Below are positions 1 through 11,900 of a stretch of DNA of 64,000 nucleotides, in pieces. Position 1 is the first letter of the stretch, and every line of letters starts with the position of its first letter. The stretch spans positions 10,769,501 to 10,833,500 of the forward strand of contig CM061096.1 in the NCBI GenBank assembly GCA_030770545.1, given 5' to 3'. This DNA is from Macropodus opercularis (Eukaryota; Chordata; Actinopteri; Anabantiformes; Osphronemidae). The position numbers and the translations under genes are program-made. The notes below the pieces were generated by a model. The model was given only the letters and a program-made list of their open reading frames with translations. It did no database searches and had not been told where the DNA came from.

Positions 1-740
1 TCAGACTTTTCCATTAGTCATGGTTAAATGATGTATGGAATAATCCTGAATGCATCACGAAAGGTCACGTGAGTCAGAACAGCCTCATCCTCATCTTCCT
101 GTTACCTCAAACTGCTGGACACAGGAATGTGCCCACATGAGCAAACGTCTGTTCCTCCACTCACCTGTTGGCTAATGTCTACTCAGGTGTGTTGGGCTGA
201 TAATAATAAGCAGCCGGGCTTCGTGAAACACCTCATTGCAGTCGTTCCAGCTGTGGCGACTCGTTTTGTAAGCTTTGATGCGTCTCTTATCCATATCAAG
301 GCAGCGGTCTGCCACCTGTAGGATAAACAGGGAGGTGACAGTGTGTGTTATGTATTTTTTTTATATCATATTGTTTATATCTTAAAAACACTTGGCAATA
401 AGAGATTTGATTTGTTACTGTACTTTGCCTGAAGCTTGTCTGCGCAGCCTTCACTCCCCAGGTGAGTAGGTTATATTGCACCTTGTTACGCTTCTTGGCG
501 TGTGGCTGAAGTCCAGACTGCGCTGCGCTGCGCTGCGGGTCAGGCGACACTGGTGGATAGTGGACGGTCCTGTCATCCAACTTGGCCCCGGGAAGCAAAT
601 ATTAACGGACTATTCAACAACCGACGGAGTATGCGAGGACGAGAGTGCAGAGATACAGTAAAACCGCTTTATTCCGTTCGTGTGACACTGATCCAAGTTG
701 GCCGAGGTGGAATAGATGGACTTTGCGCTGCGGCCGCAGG
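1..740. other. Sequence upstream of tmed1, no gene recognised
   Basis: No exon of a neighbouring gene is supported here. Short open frames on both strands show no family resemblance. The last 250 bases become GC-rich and CpG-containing, and include four tandem copies of CTGCG at 518-537, as expected near a promoter and 5' leader. I do not see a convincing TATA box close to the tmed1 start codon, so the transcription start cannot be placed from sequence alone. Confidence 0.5.
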
Positions 741-2318
741 ATGACGCCCGTGTCTGCTCAGCTCAGTTTGCTGGTATATGTGATTTCAGCTGTAGCTCTG
801 ACTGTGGGTGTGGGGTCAAACCAACATGTGGGGTTTACATTCGTATTACCCGCTGGAAGCACAGAGTGCTTTTACCAAACCACTGCCAGGAACGACAACA
901 TGGAGGTTGAATACCAGGTAAACGCACCTGCCTCTGTCTGTCCGTTCTTGCATGTCTGTCTGGACAAGGAGGGCAAAAAGGCTTGATCACCTTGGAGGCT
1001 CTGAGCTAACTATACTGAATAATGGCCTTTGTTCTCGCATGCAGAGGAAAACAACCACTGCTGCTGTTGTCTAAAACACGAAGCACCTACATGTGTCTGA
1101 GAGAAATACACGTTTCAGAGTTGATTTCTGACGACACGTGCCATCACTCCTGTGCTCTGGCCTTGGCCTTTGTATCTCTTCTTGTCTTATCATCACATGA
1201 CCACTGCAGCATTGGTTGCCTGTAAACATTTTCGATGGGCCTTCTGTGACATGCAACTGAGGTTTCTGAGGGCTGTCTTCAGAAAGGAGCCTGTCAGATG
1301 ACTCCACTGGGGAATCCTCGTCACCGCAGCCAACAAAATGAAGCCCCAAGGCCTCAGTCACTTTTGTTCTGGGCCAAATCTTCATGCAACATCAAAGTTA
1401 AACCATAATGCGGCGCTGCCTTTTTTGATGCAACATTTAGAGAACAGTGCAGTAAGAGAACCAGACTGAACATCTGAGTCATTTGTGTAGGCATTGTCTG
1501 ATCAGAGAGATCAGACAATGCGATAAAAAAAACCATACCCTGCCCTACTTTAACTACAGGGTTACCTGGGTGCAGTGAGGGCAACGAAGTAAATGCTCCA
1601 GCGCAGGTCTCCGTGTTATTCTGTGTTACAGGTGATTGCTGGGTCAGGTCTGGATGTCGGCTTTGCCCTCGTGTCTCCCAGTGGTTACAGGGTCTCCTCT
1701 GACTCCAGGAAGTCTGACGGCATCCACATGTGGGTCACTGAGACGCTTCCCAGTGATTACATACTACAAATTTGTTTTCAGTAGGAGAACACAGATTTCC
1801 ATAGCAGCTGGTGTTTGTTCTTGCAGGGTTGATGCCGCGGAGGACGGAGACTACCGGCTGTGTTTTGACAACAGCTTCAGTAAGCTGTCAGAGAAGATGG
1901 TTTTCTTTGAGGTGATCATTAACAGTCAGAGCAGTACAAGCAGAGGCCGAGACGAGTGGGCGGACGCGGCCGCTGCAGAGAGCCTGGTGGGGTACAACCC
2001 GGAGGACGTCTGGGTGAGAGGGAAAAACGAGGAGCTGCAGCTGTGATCGCCGCTGCAAACAGCACTCCTATTGTCTCACGTCTGCTCGTCTTCCTCCAGG
2101 TAAGGATAGACTCCGTGTACCAGCACCTAGAGAGGAGCCGTCAGATGCAGGCCATGCTGAGGGCCTTCGAGGCGAGGGACCGCTACCTTCTGGAGGACAA
2201 CCTGTGGCGAGTGTCCTTCTGGTCCTGCCTCAACGTGCTCGTCATGCTCGCCGTCGCTGTCACGCAGATATACACGCTGAAGCGCCTCTTTAGTGACACC
2301 AGCCGGGTCTGCACATAA
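741..2318 (+). CDS. tmed1: Transmembrane p24 trafficking protein 1 (TMED1, p24 gamma family)
   Basis: Four coding exons join in frame: 741-917, 1632-1729, 1827-2013 and 2100-2318, giving 226 residues against about 227 in mammals. p24 proteins are type I membrane cargo receptors cycling in COPI and COPII vesicles between ER and Golgi. Visible features are a hydrophobic signal peptide at about residues 8-25 and a lumenal GOLD domain with the expected cysteine pair (about C43 in ECFYQ and C104 in RLCFDNSF). A helical heptad region and the family motif LRAFEARDR follow. One transmembrane segment (about 191-213) precedes a short tail beginning TLKRLF. The ATG at 741 leads straight into the signal peptide. 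TMED5 is a close relative, but adjacency to dnm2, as in human 19p13.2, supports TMED1. Intron 3 is only 86 bp. Confidence 0.93.
1491..1521. repeat. Perfect 13-bp inverted repeat with 5-nt loop
   Basis: Arms 1491-1503 and 1509-1521 are exact reverse complements around the loop AGAGA, within tmed1 intron 1. The arm reads GCATTGTCTGATC. No flanking target-site duplication or transposase was recognised. Confidence 0.8.
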
Positions 2319-3746
2319 ACCGGACTCCAACGGACGGACTTCAATTCCCACGCTTCAAAGTTGGACAGTAAAACTTCAGCTCACTCCTGCAGAGTTAAGG
2401 AAGTTTGAAGACGATTTTCAACTGCAACCAAAAAGGAGTTTTCGCTTTTAAAAAGACAATTAATGTCTACTCCTGCATTTACTTGAAAGAACTTGAATAT
2501 GCGCACACACACACACAGCAACCCACAGCTTTTCTCACTGGAATGCTAGTTTATTGAATTACAGCTACCACATTCTGCATTAAGTTTAACTCTACTAAAG
2601 CTGTTCTTTATTAAACCAAGAGCCAAAACAAGCTAAACAAATAATCATCAATGAGGCCTTGCTTCCTGACGGCGCATAAAAAAATGAGTTTGATTCCATG
2701 GAGCCCGTTGCTGTTCAACTAAAAACTCTAACTGTGATAAAAATCTATACATGTTCTCTAATCAGTTTCTCATTTGGTGGCAGTTTTTCTTAAGTATTGG
2801 GTATTTGTTGAACTATACACAACACAGACCACAGGGGGCAGCTCAGCTTACTGTTGAAAAGCACCGAGTGATAAAGCTCCACTACTTGCAAGTGACACTG
2901 ACATGACAATGATGAATAATTTTCTTTATGAATTTACATTATATTTAGTAGTTTATCTCTATATGAAATTATACTGTATCTCAAACTAGTAACTACAAAC
3001 TACTAAACAGTGATTAAAACAAGGAACAGGGAAAACCTGCTCTGACGCAATGCTTATTTCATACATTATTATATATATATATATACTTCTCATTATTTTT
3101 TCTCTATTGTTCGTGCTGGTCTTTTTTGACTGAGCTGAAGGTACATCGTTCTTCTGTAATCCTGAGGTCAAACTCATCTGCCGTCCGCTGCAGACTGGTC
3201 CCTACTGGTCTCGACGGGGAGGTGGGCGCCTGTTCAGGAACAATCAGCCAATATTAATCTCTTATTGACGTGCAGTACAACAGGTCATACGACAGCAAGG
3301 GCACTCGTGAGACAGACGCATGAAGTCAAACGTATTAATTGATCCTTCAGCTCAAAGAGAATAACATTGACAAAAGACCACTTGTAATAGATGTAATATA
3401 ATCACATACACTCATAAACATGAAAACATTCTAGAGGCTGAAAATATCATAGAACTGATTTGCAGGTAACAATAAATTAATCACTTACATCTTTTAGTTA
3501 ATCTCTAGACATTTGGTAAAAATGTGCATAGATTATTTTAGACTATTCTCCGCCCACTGTAGGATACGTTAATATAAGGTTGCTGTGAGGACAAGGCCAG
3601 GATTACATTGACATGTATTGGTTTAGATGTAGAGATGTAGGCAAGAACAGGGGAAACTCCAGGAGGGGTTCTACGTTACCTGAGACAGACAGAAGACAGT
3701 AGATCACTCAAGACACAAGAAAACACCAACCACCAGAGAGAGTCCC
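2319..3746. other. tmed1 3' UTR and tail-to-tail gap before dnm2
   Basis: Non-coding sequence follows the tmed1 stop. Candidate polyadenylation signals on the + strand are ATTAAA at 2610-2615 and AATAAA at 3471-3476, so the 3' UTR is either about 0.3 or about 1.2 kb. An AT dinucleotide run lies at 3071-3085. The next gene, dnm2, ends from the opposite side, so the two genes converge. No further gene was seen. Confidence 0.55.
3071..3085. repeat. (AT)n microsatellite
   Basis: Alternating AT run in the tmed1-dnm2 intergenic region. Confidence 0.9.
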
Positions 3747-3805
3747 TTTATTGTACACACCTCTTTATTTATTCTCCTTTCTAAATCAGGTAATTTTGTT
3801 TATTC

Positions 3806-3836
3806 AAAAAAAAATTCAAAAAAAAAAAAAAAAAAA
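3806..3836. repeat. Poly-A tract
   Basis: Two A runs (3806-3814 and 3818-3836) separated by TTC, on the + strand inside the dnm2 3' UTR. Confidence 0.9.
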
Positions 3837-5855
3837 TCAATGAATTGCTACAGAGGCACTTGACAAGGATTTTTAAAACAAGAAGATATTTGAAGGGTTG
3901 CTTTCCCACCAAATCCAGACAGGAGAGGGAAGGGAGGAAAGAGGCAGGGTACAACAATCAGAGAGCCAGTGTTGTCACAACCTAATGTATTACAGGACAT
4001 TTACAGTCTGGGCCTCTTAAGCGACAAGCTCAAGAATTTCAGTATTATCAAGCAAATGTGTACCAGTGACACATGAAAGACTTAAAGAGAAGGATTTTAA
4101 ATCTACACACCGTTTACATGAACCTTTGTCTTTGTGGCGCTGTCACTGAAAGCCAGACCCGTAGAGAGAGGCAGGGGAAGAAAAGCACATTCTGTCTCAA
4201 GAGTCTGTGGTTTATAAAGAATTCAAACCTCAATCTCTTTGTCTTGTCAGATCGGCCAATTACTTTTCTATCTTATGTGGTGAGAACAGAGCAAAATCTA
4301 GGCAGTTTCTGAAGACAGGATGTGCTTTCACACACATACAAAACTCCCACCACCAGCGCAACACCTCTACTGATCAACCCCAAAACAGAAAACATTCAAG
4401 TAACCAAATGTTTTAACCTGCTAAACTGGTTTCCCCTGAAACACCTACAAATGGTGGTGGTGTTAGAGCCCTCAAAAGATATCCATCATCAAAGTTTAGA
4501 CTAACAGTCCAGGGAACACGGGGGGATGAGTGATGACATAGAAAAGCTATAAAAATGCAACGACCCCCAGTCCCTGACAAATGCCCTGTTATAAATAATG
4601 CATAAATGTTTTAAATGTTAAGCGCTTCTTTCAATCTCAGCCCATAAAGTTGCATTCTAACATGCTGGGCTCTGATTTTACTCATAAGCATGTTTATTTA
4701 ATAACCCTGCAATTAAAGGAGACAAGTGCTAACTCCCCAGTTTAAGCCAGCTATGTACAAGGATCTATTGAATGCATGAATGCAGAAATAATAGCGATAA
4801 TGTCCTTTACAACTAAACCCAGAAGGGGATGTGCCCAGTCCTCAGTGCTTAGTACCATCTTTATACGATCCATCCTAATCTACACACTCCTCCTTTTCAC
4901 TGAGCTTCTTCCTCAGAGGAAACTGTGTCATGTGCTCTGTTTGATATGAATCAGCAAATCCAGGAACTAAAGTGGCCTGAAGGTTCAAACGGTTGTTCAG
5001 GTGGGACCGTCAGGATTCAAATTCAAGGCGTTAACAACTTTTATTATTATAGCGAATGCTTGCCACAATGTGCCGCCTTCAGGCCGTCTCACTACTCCCA
5101 CAGGCTTTTGTGCATGGTGTTCTGTAAGAGACTACAACACCCCCGTTACGAGCGGTTCACTGTAAGGCTAGATGGTTAGAAGTGCTGGGATTCTAATGGT
5201 CAATCTGTGGAAGGATTCACAACGAGGGAGCTGAATCCTTCTCTCTTGCTCACACAACCCTGACCTGTGTCCTTTTGTACTTGCTGCAATTAGGATTTTG
5301 TTTTAAAGCTACATTTACTATGGTAGTTAAAAAGGACAAAGTCACTCAAATAAAATAACACAAAGAAAAAATGTCATTGACACCACCAAAAATAACAGTG
5401 ATCATTTTACCTATTGTTTTCCAGTATGAAATCAGTATAACATTAGCGGGTTAGGTCTGTATATTACACAGAGATATAGTCGTGGGCATCTGGGCCAATC
5501 TAAAAAGGTGAAGGGAGGGGAGAGGAACCAGCCAAGGTTGTTAATGAGCTTCTGCTGGAAACACTGTCAGTGGAAATAAATGAGTTAATACAATTGAAAA
5601 GCTCTTGTCTGAATTTGATACATGTCTCCTTGTGACAGAAGCTAATGTATCCCACAGATCAGGGTTTTGCTTTACACAATTTCCACAGCAGTTAAATATT
5701 AATATTTAAGCAGTTATGGGTTGTCTTTCTTTCATGTGCGCACTGATTCAGACAATATTAGCAGCTTATTAACCTTATTTGAATAGATAGAATAATAAGG
5801 CTGGTCAATGCACATTTTGCATCTTTATCAGTGGCCCCTCCCCTCGAGCCCCTGC

Positions 5856-5881
5856 CACACACCCACACACACACAAACAAA
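5856..5881. repeat. CA-rich simple repeat
   Basis: Short imperfect (CA)n followed by CAAA units, directly beyond the dnm2 stop codon in its 3' UTR. Confidence 0.8.
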
Positions 5882-5908
5882 CACTATTAAGTGGGCTTGG
5901 CCACATGT

Positions 5909-8900
5909 CTAGTCTAGCAGAGAGGGCTCAGCAGGGCGGATAATGGTGGGTCGGTGAGAGGGAGCACCGGGGGGTCTTCGGCTGCAATGGGGAGAGAAGA
6001 TACAGAACAAAGAGTGAGACGTGCTCACAAAATGAAAAACCAAAACAACCCGACAGCGAGAACAGAGGGTACGTAAGGACAGACAGAAAGAGAGAGAGAC
6101 GTAGGAGTGAGAGGAGAATGGTGGGCCCTCGCTATAGAAAGAGGATTCAAGTGAGACCAAGACATGATAAGCTAGACCTGTCATTTCTATAGCAATGTGA
6201 CAAAGAATTACAAACATGGTGCAACAGAATAAGACAATAAGCTCACCTGGGAACACCCGGTGGAATGCGGGCGGGCCGGGAGGGAATCAGTGGGGGTGCA
6301 CCGAAGGGATCCAGATTGTTGTTGTAGGCGTTCATGGGTTGGCCTGGACGAGATGGGATTGGTGGCGCACCAAAGGCGGGAGAAGGGTTCATAGGTGGTC
6401 CTGGTGTTGGGCCCCGAACAGCAGGCGGACGGGTGGGCGGCGCGGTTGATGCTGGAGACGGCCTGCGCTGAGGGGTCGGGCTGACACAAGGATAAAAGTA
6501 AAAGCAACTCGCTAATTATTACCTCAAAAATCATGCTTCAATACTAAAGTAGACAACACAAAATATACACGCAAGAACTTTACAACGGCTGAGCTATTGG
6601 AATTCCTGAAGTATTTGACCCACAGCTCATTAAATGCTACGAATGTTAACACTCAACTCACCTGACTTCTGGGATCCATGTATCATTTACAGGCGGCGGT
6701 ACTGGGGTCGAGATGGTGTTGGTGCTTATGTCCCCAATAATGTGCAGTGCCTCCTTGAGTGCATGATACATGCGCAACATCTCGTCCCTGCGCTGAGCTT
6801 GATCGGCCGACTCCTCCATGAGGCTATTCTGGTCTCCAGAGGAGTAGAGGTAGGCCAGCAGCTCAGAGTGGATGAAATCCTTTGACTGGAATTAACCATT
6901 AGAACATCAAACACAAGGCACGAGTCACACACACAAAAAAAGCAGAGTTGGCCCTATAGACGGACAATGGACACATTTTGAATATGGATGCTACATTTGT
7001 TGACAGCATCCATAAACACATTTGAATACTTTTAAAGGCTTTTATTTGAGGCTGAGGACTCACACTGTTGATCATGAGGTGCATGATGGTCTTCGGAACG
7101 AGATCCCTGATGGATTTGTTGATGATGCCAATATACGAGTCCACCAGGTTGCGGATGGTTTCTACCTGTCGCTCCAACTGAGGGTCCATAGAAAAAGTGT
7201 CGGCAGGGACAGGCTCTTCATTCTCAGCCTGATGAGAACAGAGATGAACAAGTATTACAAATAGACCTGGGAACAGTTGAGTCAAACTGTATCAACAGGG
7301 TAAGTGAATTAAGAAAGAGACACAGGGATACTTATATGGACACTTATGTACCTGGTCTTTCTCTGGATAAACGCCCGCCCTGAGGAAGGATGCTTTCCAG
7401 CTGTCCACATCATCTTGAGATTCACAGGCCAGTTCTATTTGGCGAAGATCCTTGTATACGTTCCTGTACATTACAAACAGACAGACAAGTGTTTGTGACT
7501 TGGGCTTAATTGATACAAGTGCGCACAGACACGATGGATACTGATTAAAAGGCTGAAACAGCACAAACTGACCTTTGTTCAGTGTTGAATATTGCAAAGG
7601 TGTGCTTTGTGGACATAAACCCTTTCTCCACATCTCTGAGCTTAAGGTTATCCAGGGGCAGCATATACTTCTTTTCTTTTTCCTAGTATGTGAGAAACAA
7701 CTATGTTAATAGCAGAGCACCCAGAAACCAGGAACATACTAAGAGAAAGCTCATGGCAGCCTGGAGTAAGCAAGTCATTACATTTTATTATGGATAATGA
7801 AACAGAACAGCAGTTCTAACACTTCACAAATGAGCAAACAAGAAAGAATGCGGTTCCTCTGTGTGGACGACCACCAAGCTGGCGAGATGGAGAAATATAT
7901 GATGAGGGAGAGGAGGAGGTGGAGAAATAGGAGGAGCAAAGAGGAGTTTTGGGGGAAGGGGTGCCAGCTTTCACTGTTAAGCACAGACATCTGGAAGCAT
8001 TTATGTCTGCACTAACACAGAGGGTGGCGCAGGCCCAACAGTTACATCACCAACGGTTCCACACAACCCCGCCCCCCCCCCCACACACACACATAATACT
8101 TAAATGCACGTGCAAAGACAAACAAACACAAATGAGCCTCATTTAACTGAACCAACATATCTCCAATTTCACACTGAAACAGATTTGAAGATATGAAAGG
8201 CCCAAAACCTAAATCACACAGTAGGACTCGTGTAGACACACACTTGCACGTACGAAGAGACACACACACACAAAACCACACACCCCCTCCGTCTGCCGTA
8301 ACCCAGTACGATTTCCTGCAAATTCCAAAGTCAGATCCCGGCTGGAACATTTCAGCCCGCCTGCCACGTCAGTTTGCCTCCACCATCCTCCCTCTCTGAA
8401 TCGCTTTCTTTCTCTTTGCGCTTTCGCTAAACATCACCAAACACGCACAGTTTCCAGCTGGAGTTCGGGCAAACTGAGGCCACTGCACTGGAGTTCGTGT
8501 CCAGCCACAGATTGTAATCATATCATTACAGTTTTTTATTCATTGGACAAATGGATATGACCAAGGCCTTACAAAGAAGATCAAGCGGTGAGTAAAGCAA
8601 TTGTAAGAATAAATGTACAACTGCATTTATGATAAATTGGAGACAAAACTACTATATTTAAAATAGTCAAAAATCAAATGATCAGTGAACATTTTAAGTG
8701 AGATCGTCCATTAGTAACTGATCTGCATGTCCTTCAATAAATTATAAAACTCAGAGACCTGATACTAAGTTAGAGAAGGTTTAGTCCAAGCATGGCTAGA
8801 TTCTTTCATCTAAATCTATTGTTTTCTATATTATAAAATAAATAGTTTCATTCCCCCCCCAAAAAAATCTACATTTAACATGATTAAAAGAATCCTATTT

Positions 8901-11900
8901 TAACAGTACTTTAACATTGAAGTAATGTTTGCTTTCTGTGCCCTCTGTTCTAATGTCCTATGATGGTGACCTGCAGCCGCAATGACCTCAGGGTCCTTCC
9001 TCCCGAGTCCTCCTAACCCCCCCGCCTGCCCAGTGTTCAGACTACCTGTTCATCAGGCTACAGCTGAACAGTAGTCTGCACATTGGTTAGGCTGGGCTGG
9101 GATGCACACACGTCAAGCCACCGTAGGAGAGGACATCAAATACCAACTTCAAAGTTGGTTTATAAATGCAGTGTAAAATTCAGTATCTGCATCATCATGC
9201 CTTGCTGTGGTGCTGTGATACACCATCATATTATCCTAGGTTGCCATATTCTGTGTCCCATGAAATTCAGCACTGGAACAAATTCTTCTCACCTCTTCAT
9301 CTTTGTACCAGGACAGGGACTCAGCAGTCAGAACAAACCAATACTCCTTGGAGCCTCCCTTCATGATGCTGATGTTGATGGTTAACCAGCCTTTTCTGAT
9401 CACCTGTACATCAGGAAGAAGATGTGGGAGAAAGAAAGGTGGTAGGAAGAGGGCACCAGGAGGGTGGAGTAAAAAAGTTTTAGTAATTTGGCTTGCTTGA
9501 TGACGTAAGTGTTTACATTGGATACAACGAATATTAATAAAATCTTACCTGCTAGGTCACATGGAATGTTTCATTACTTCTTATTACATTATGTTTGTAA
9601 TGAATCTAATGTTATATAAATATACGAAACACATTCAGATGGAATGTGGACATGTAAACAACATGGAGTGAAAACAACACAGTGACTCATACACAGTCAT
9701 TCATACTGTGCATAATGTGGCTAAGCGTATACAAAGAAAGTTAGTTGCAGATACTGAAGAGGTGCATAGTCCTTCTTGTTTTCACAGAACAGAAAACACC
9801 TCCTTAAGCCAACAAACAGGACCAAATAGTGGCTAGACAGACATGACACAGAGACCAAAGGTCGACGTTTGTATGTTAGTGTCTTCAGGTCAGTAACACG
9901 AAGCTTATGTGCTGCTTAAAAATGAGTAGGGTTATTAAGGTTAACTGAACGTGGATTACAAAACAGGACGTGGTTGTAAATGGTTAATTGAAAAACTAGG
10001 AAAAGTACATTCAAAAGACGAGGCAGAGAAGGAGTATTGAGCTGCTATGAAATACACTACACTACACTACACACCTACATTACAACTACGTTAAGGATCT
10101 AACAGAAACGTTTGAATTTACTGAGGAGGAGAACGGAGGAAATGGTAAAGTTCTGAAGTGCTGATGCAGAAAAGGAGGAAAATGCATCAGACTGAGAGGC
10201 CAAATTCTCTGACAACTGTACTACTACTGGTTCAATGTCTTTCCACATAGACTTTGCAATTCGAGTACAATGCAATTTGTGAATTGTCCATTGTCCATTT
10301 GAAAGTCTGTTCTAGACCTCTCCTCTGAAGTCCCTCTGTATCCAGCACAGGACTCCAGCGAGTTATTGAGATGAAAAAAGGAGCAGCTCATTAGTTCAAA
10401 AGCGCCAACATAAACATGGGAGGAGGAGGCAAGTGCATAGGAGCTACACTGGTCGTTTGCCTTGGCGAGGAGGAAAAGTTTAAATAATTCGTATTCAACT
10501 CAGTTAGAAATGTTAGAACCAGGTTAACTTTAGAAATAAGAAATTATATGTAAAGGTGTCACAGGTAAGATGCTATTGTCCCACTGTGTGTGTCATAAGG
10601 TTTTAAATAGATTTCTGTAAATTTAACTAATGGAATAGTAAATTAAAGAAGATTAATCTTAGATTCTCAAGAGTTCAAAGCTTTGGAAATGCATATGATT
10701 AGAATTACATATGTCAATTTGTCTTAATATAATAGTTGTTAAAATTAAGTAAGAACTTTGAGTAAATGACTGATCCATTGCATGACTGATCAACTGATCA
10801 GATAAATTAAGTACAGTTAGCACAGAACAGAGCAGAGCAGAGCATTTTAAACATGCATTTTATCTGGAAATAAATAACACCCTATGAATCAAAGTGATAG
10901 GATTTGCATGTTGCTGCTTTTGATCACTCCCAGTTCCCTTCCCGATTGTCACTGATGACTGTCATGTTGAATGTTTCTCACAAGGCAAACGTTTGGATCA
11001 CCATGCATTAGAGGGCAGCAGAGGTATAAACCTTAAGACACAAGAACTGATGCTACCCATGGTCAGTTGTGGAAAATGTCCCTGCTCTCTCACTAAGGTC
11101 CATAAAAGAGACAATGTATCAAGTATCATGAAAAACATTTTCGTGGAGGTAAATTAATTCATATCGTGTTTAACATATTTGGTGGAGAAGAGTAAAATGT
11201 CAGAAGAACCAAGTGGACAATTACTGTCAATTACTACTAAAATTAAACCAAGAATTAGAAATGCAGAGATGTGCTGGTGTTATTACACATTATACACACA
11301 CTTCCAAATTACTGGTGCTGCATGCTAAAACTGAAATTGAGCTTGAGGCTATACCTTTTCCTCGTGGACCTCTCCCAGTGCGTCAAGCTGCAGAGGGTTA
11401 GGACAACTTATTATAGTAAAAGACATAATATAAGTTCTGTATTAGCAGGGGTCGTTCATCCCATTCCTTGACCACACTCACCCTAACCACATTTGCTGAC
11501 CTATGTATGATGGCCTCAGTTCATCTGCATGGCCTACCCCTGCTGCCCCTTAGCAGGGTGTGGTTTAAATCTGTGGGGTACTTACCAGAATCTCACCCTG
11601 CAGTAATAGGAAAGGGAGGGGGAATTAAAGTAGAAAAAAGAGGGGGTGTAACAAAACAAAAATCACGGCCAAAAGAAATGAGAAAGCAAGCAAGCAAAGA
11701 TGATGTACAGATGAGAGATACAAAGAGGAGGAGGAACAAAAAAAGTGACAGGTTGGAAAAAAGAGAGCAAAACAGGTGAAGGATGGAGGGAAAAAAAAAG
11801 ATAAAAGGAAACATGAATTCAATGAGAAGACAGAAAGTCAGAGAGAGAGAGAGAGAGAGAGAGCAAGAAAGTTACATGCAATTAGAATTACTTCAAGTAT

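Larger units (their letters stand above)
3747..5908 (-). other. dnm2 3' UTR with clustered polyadenylation signals
   Basis: This stretch lies downstream of the dnm2 stop codon on the - strand and has no coding exon. Three AATAAA hexamers read on the - strand occur at 3752-3747, 3769-3764 and 3773-3768, giving a 3' UTR of about 2.1 kb. Just beyond them a poly-A run lies at 3806-3836 (+ strand), and a CA-rich stretch occurs at 5856-5881. The exact transcript end is inferred. Confidence 0.6.

Noticed and set aside
9083..9385. Open frame on the + strand over the mir199 3p arm and the antisense of a dnm2 PH exon
   Set aside because: It overlaps a clear microRNA hairpin and a real exon on the other strand, and shows no protein family features.
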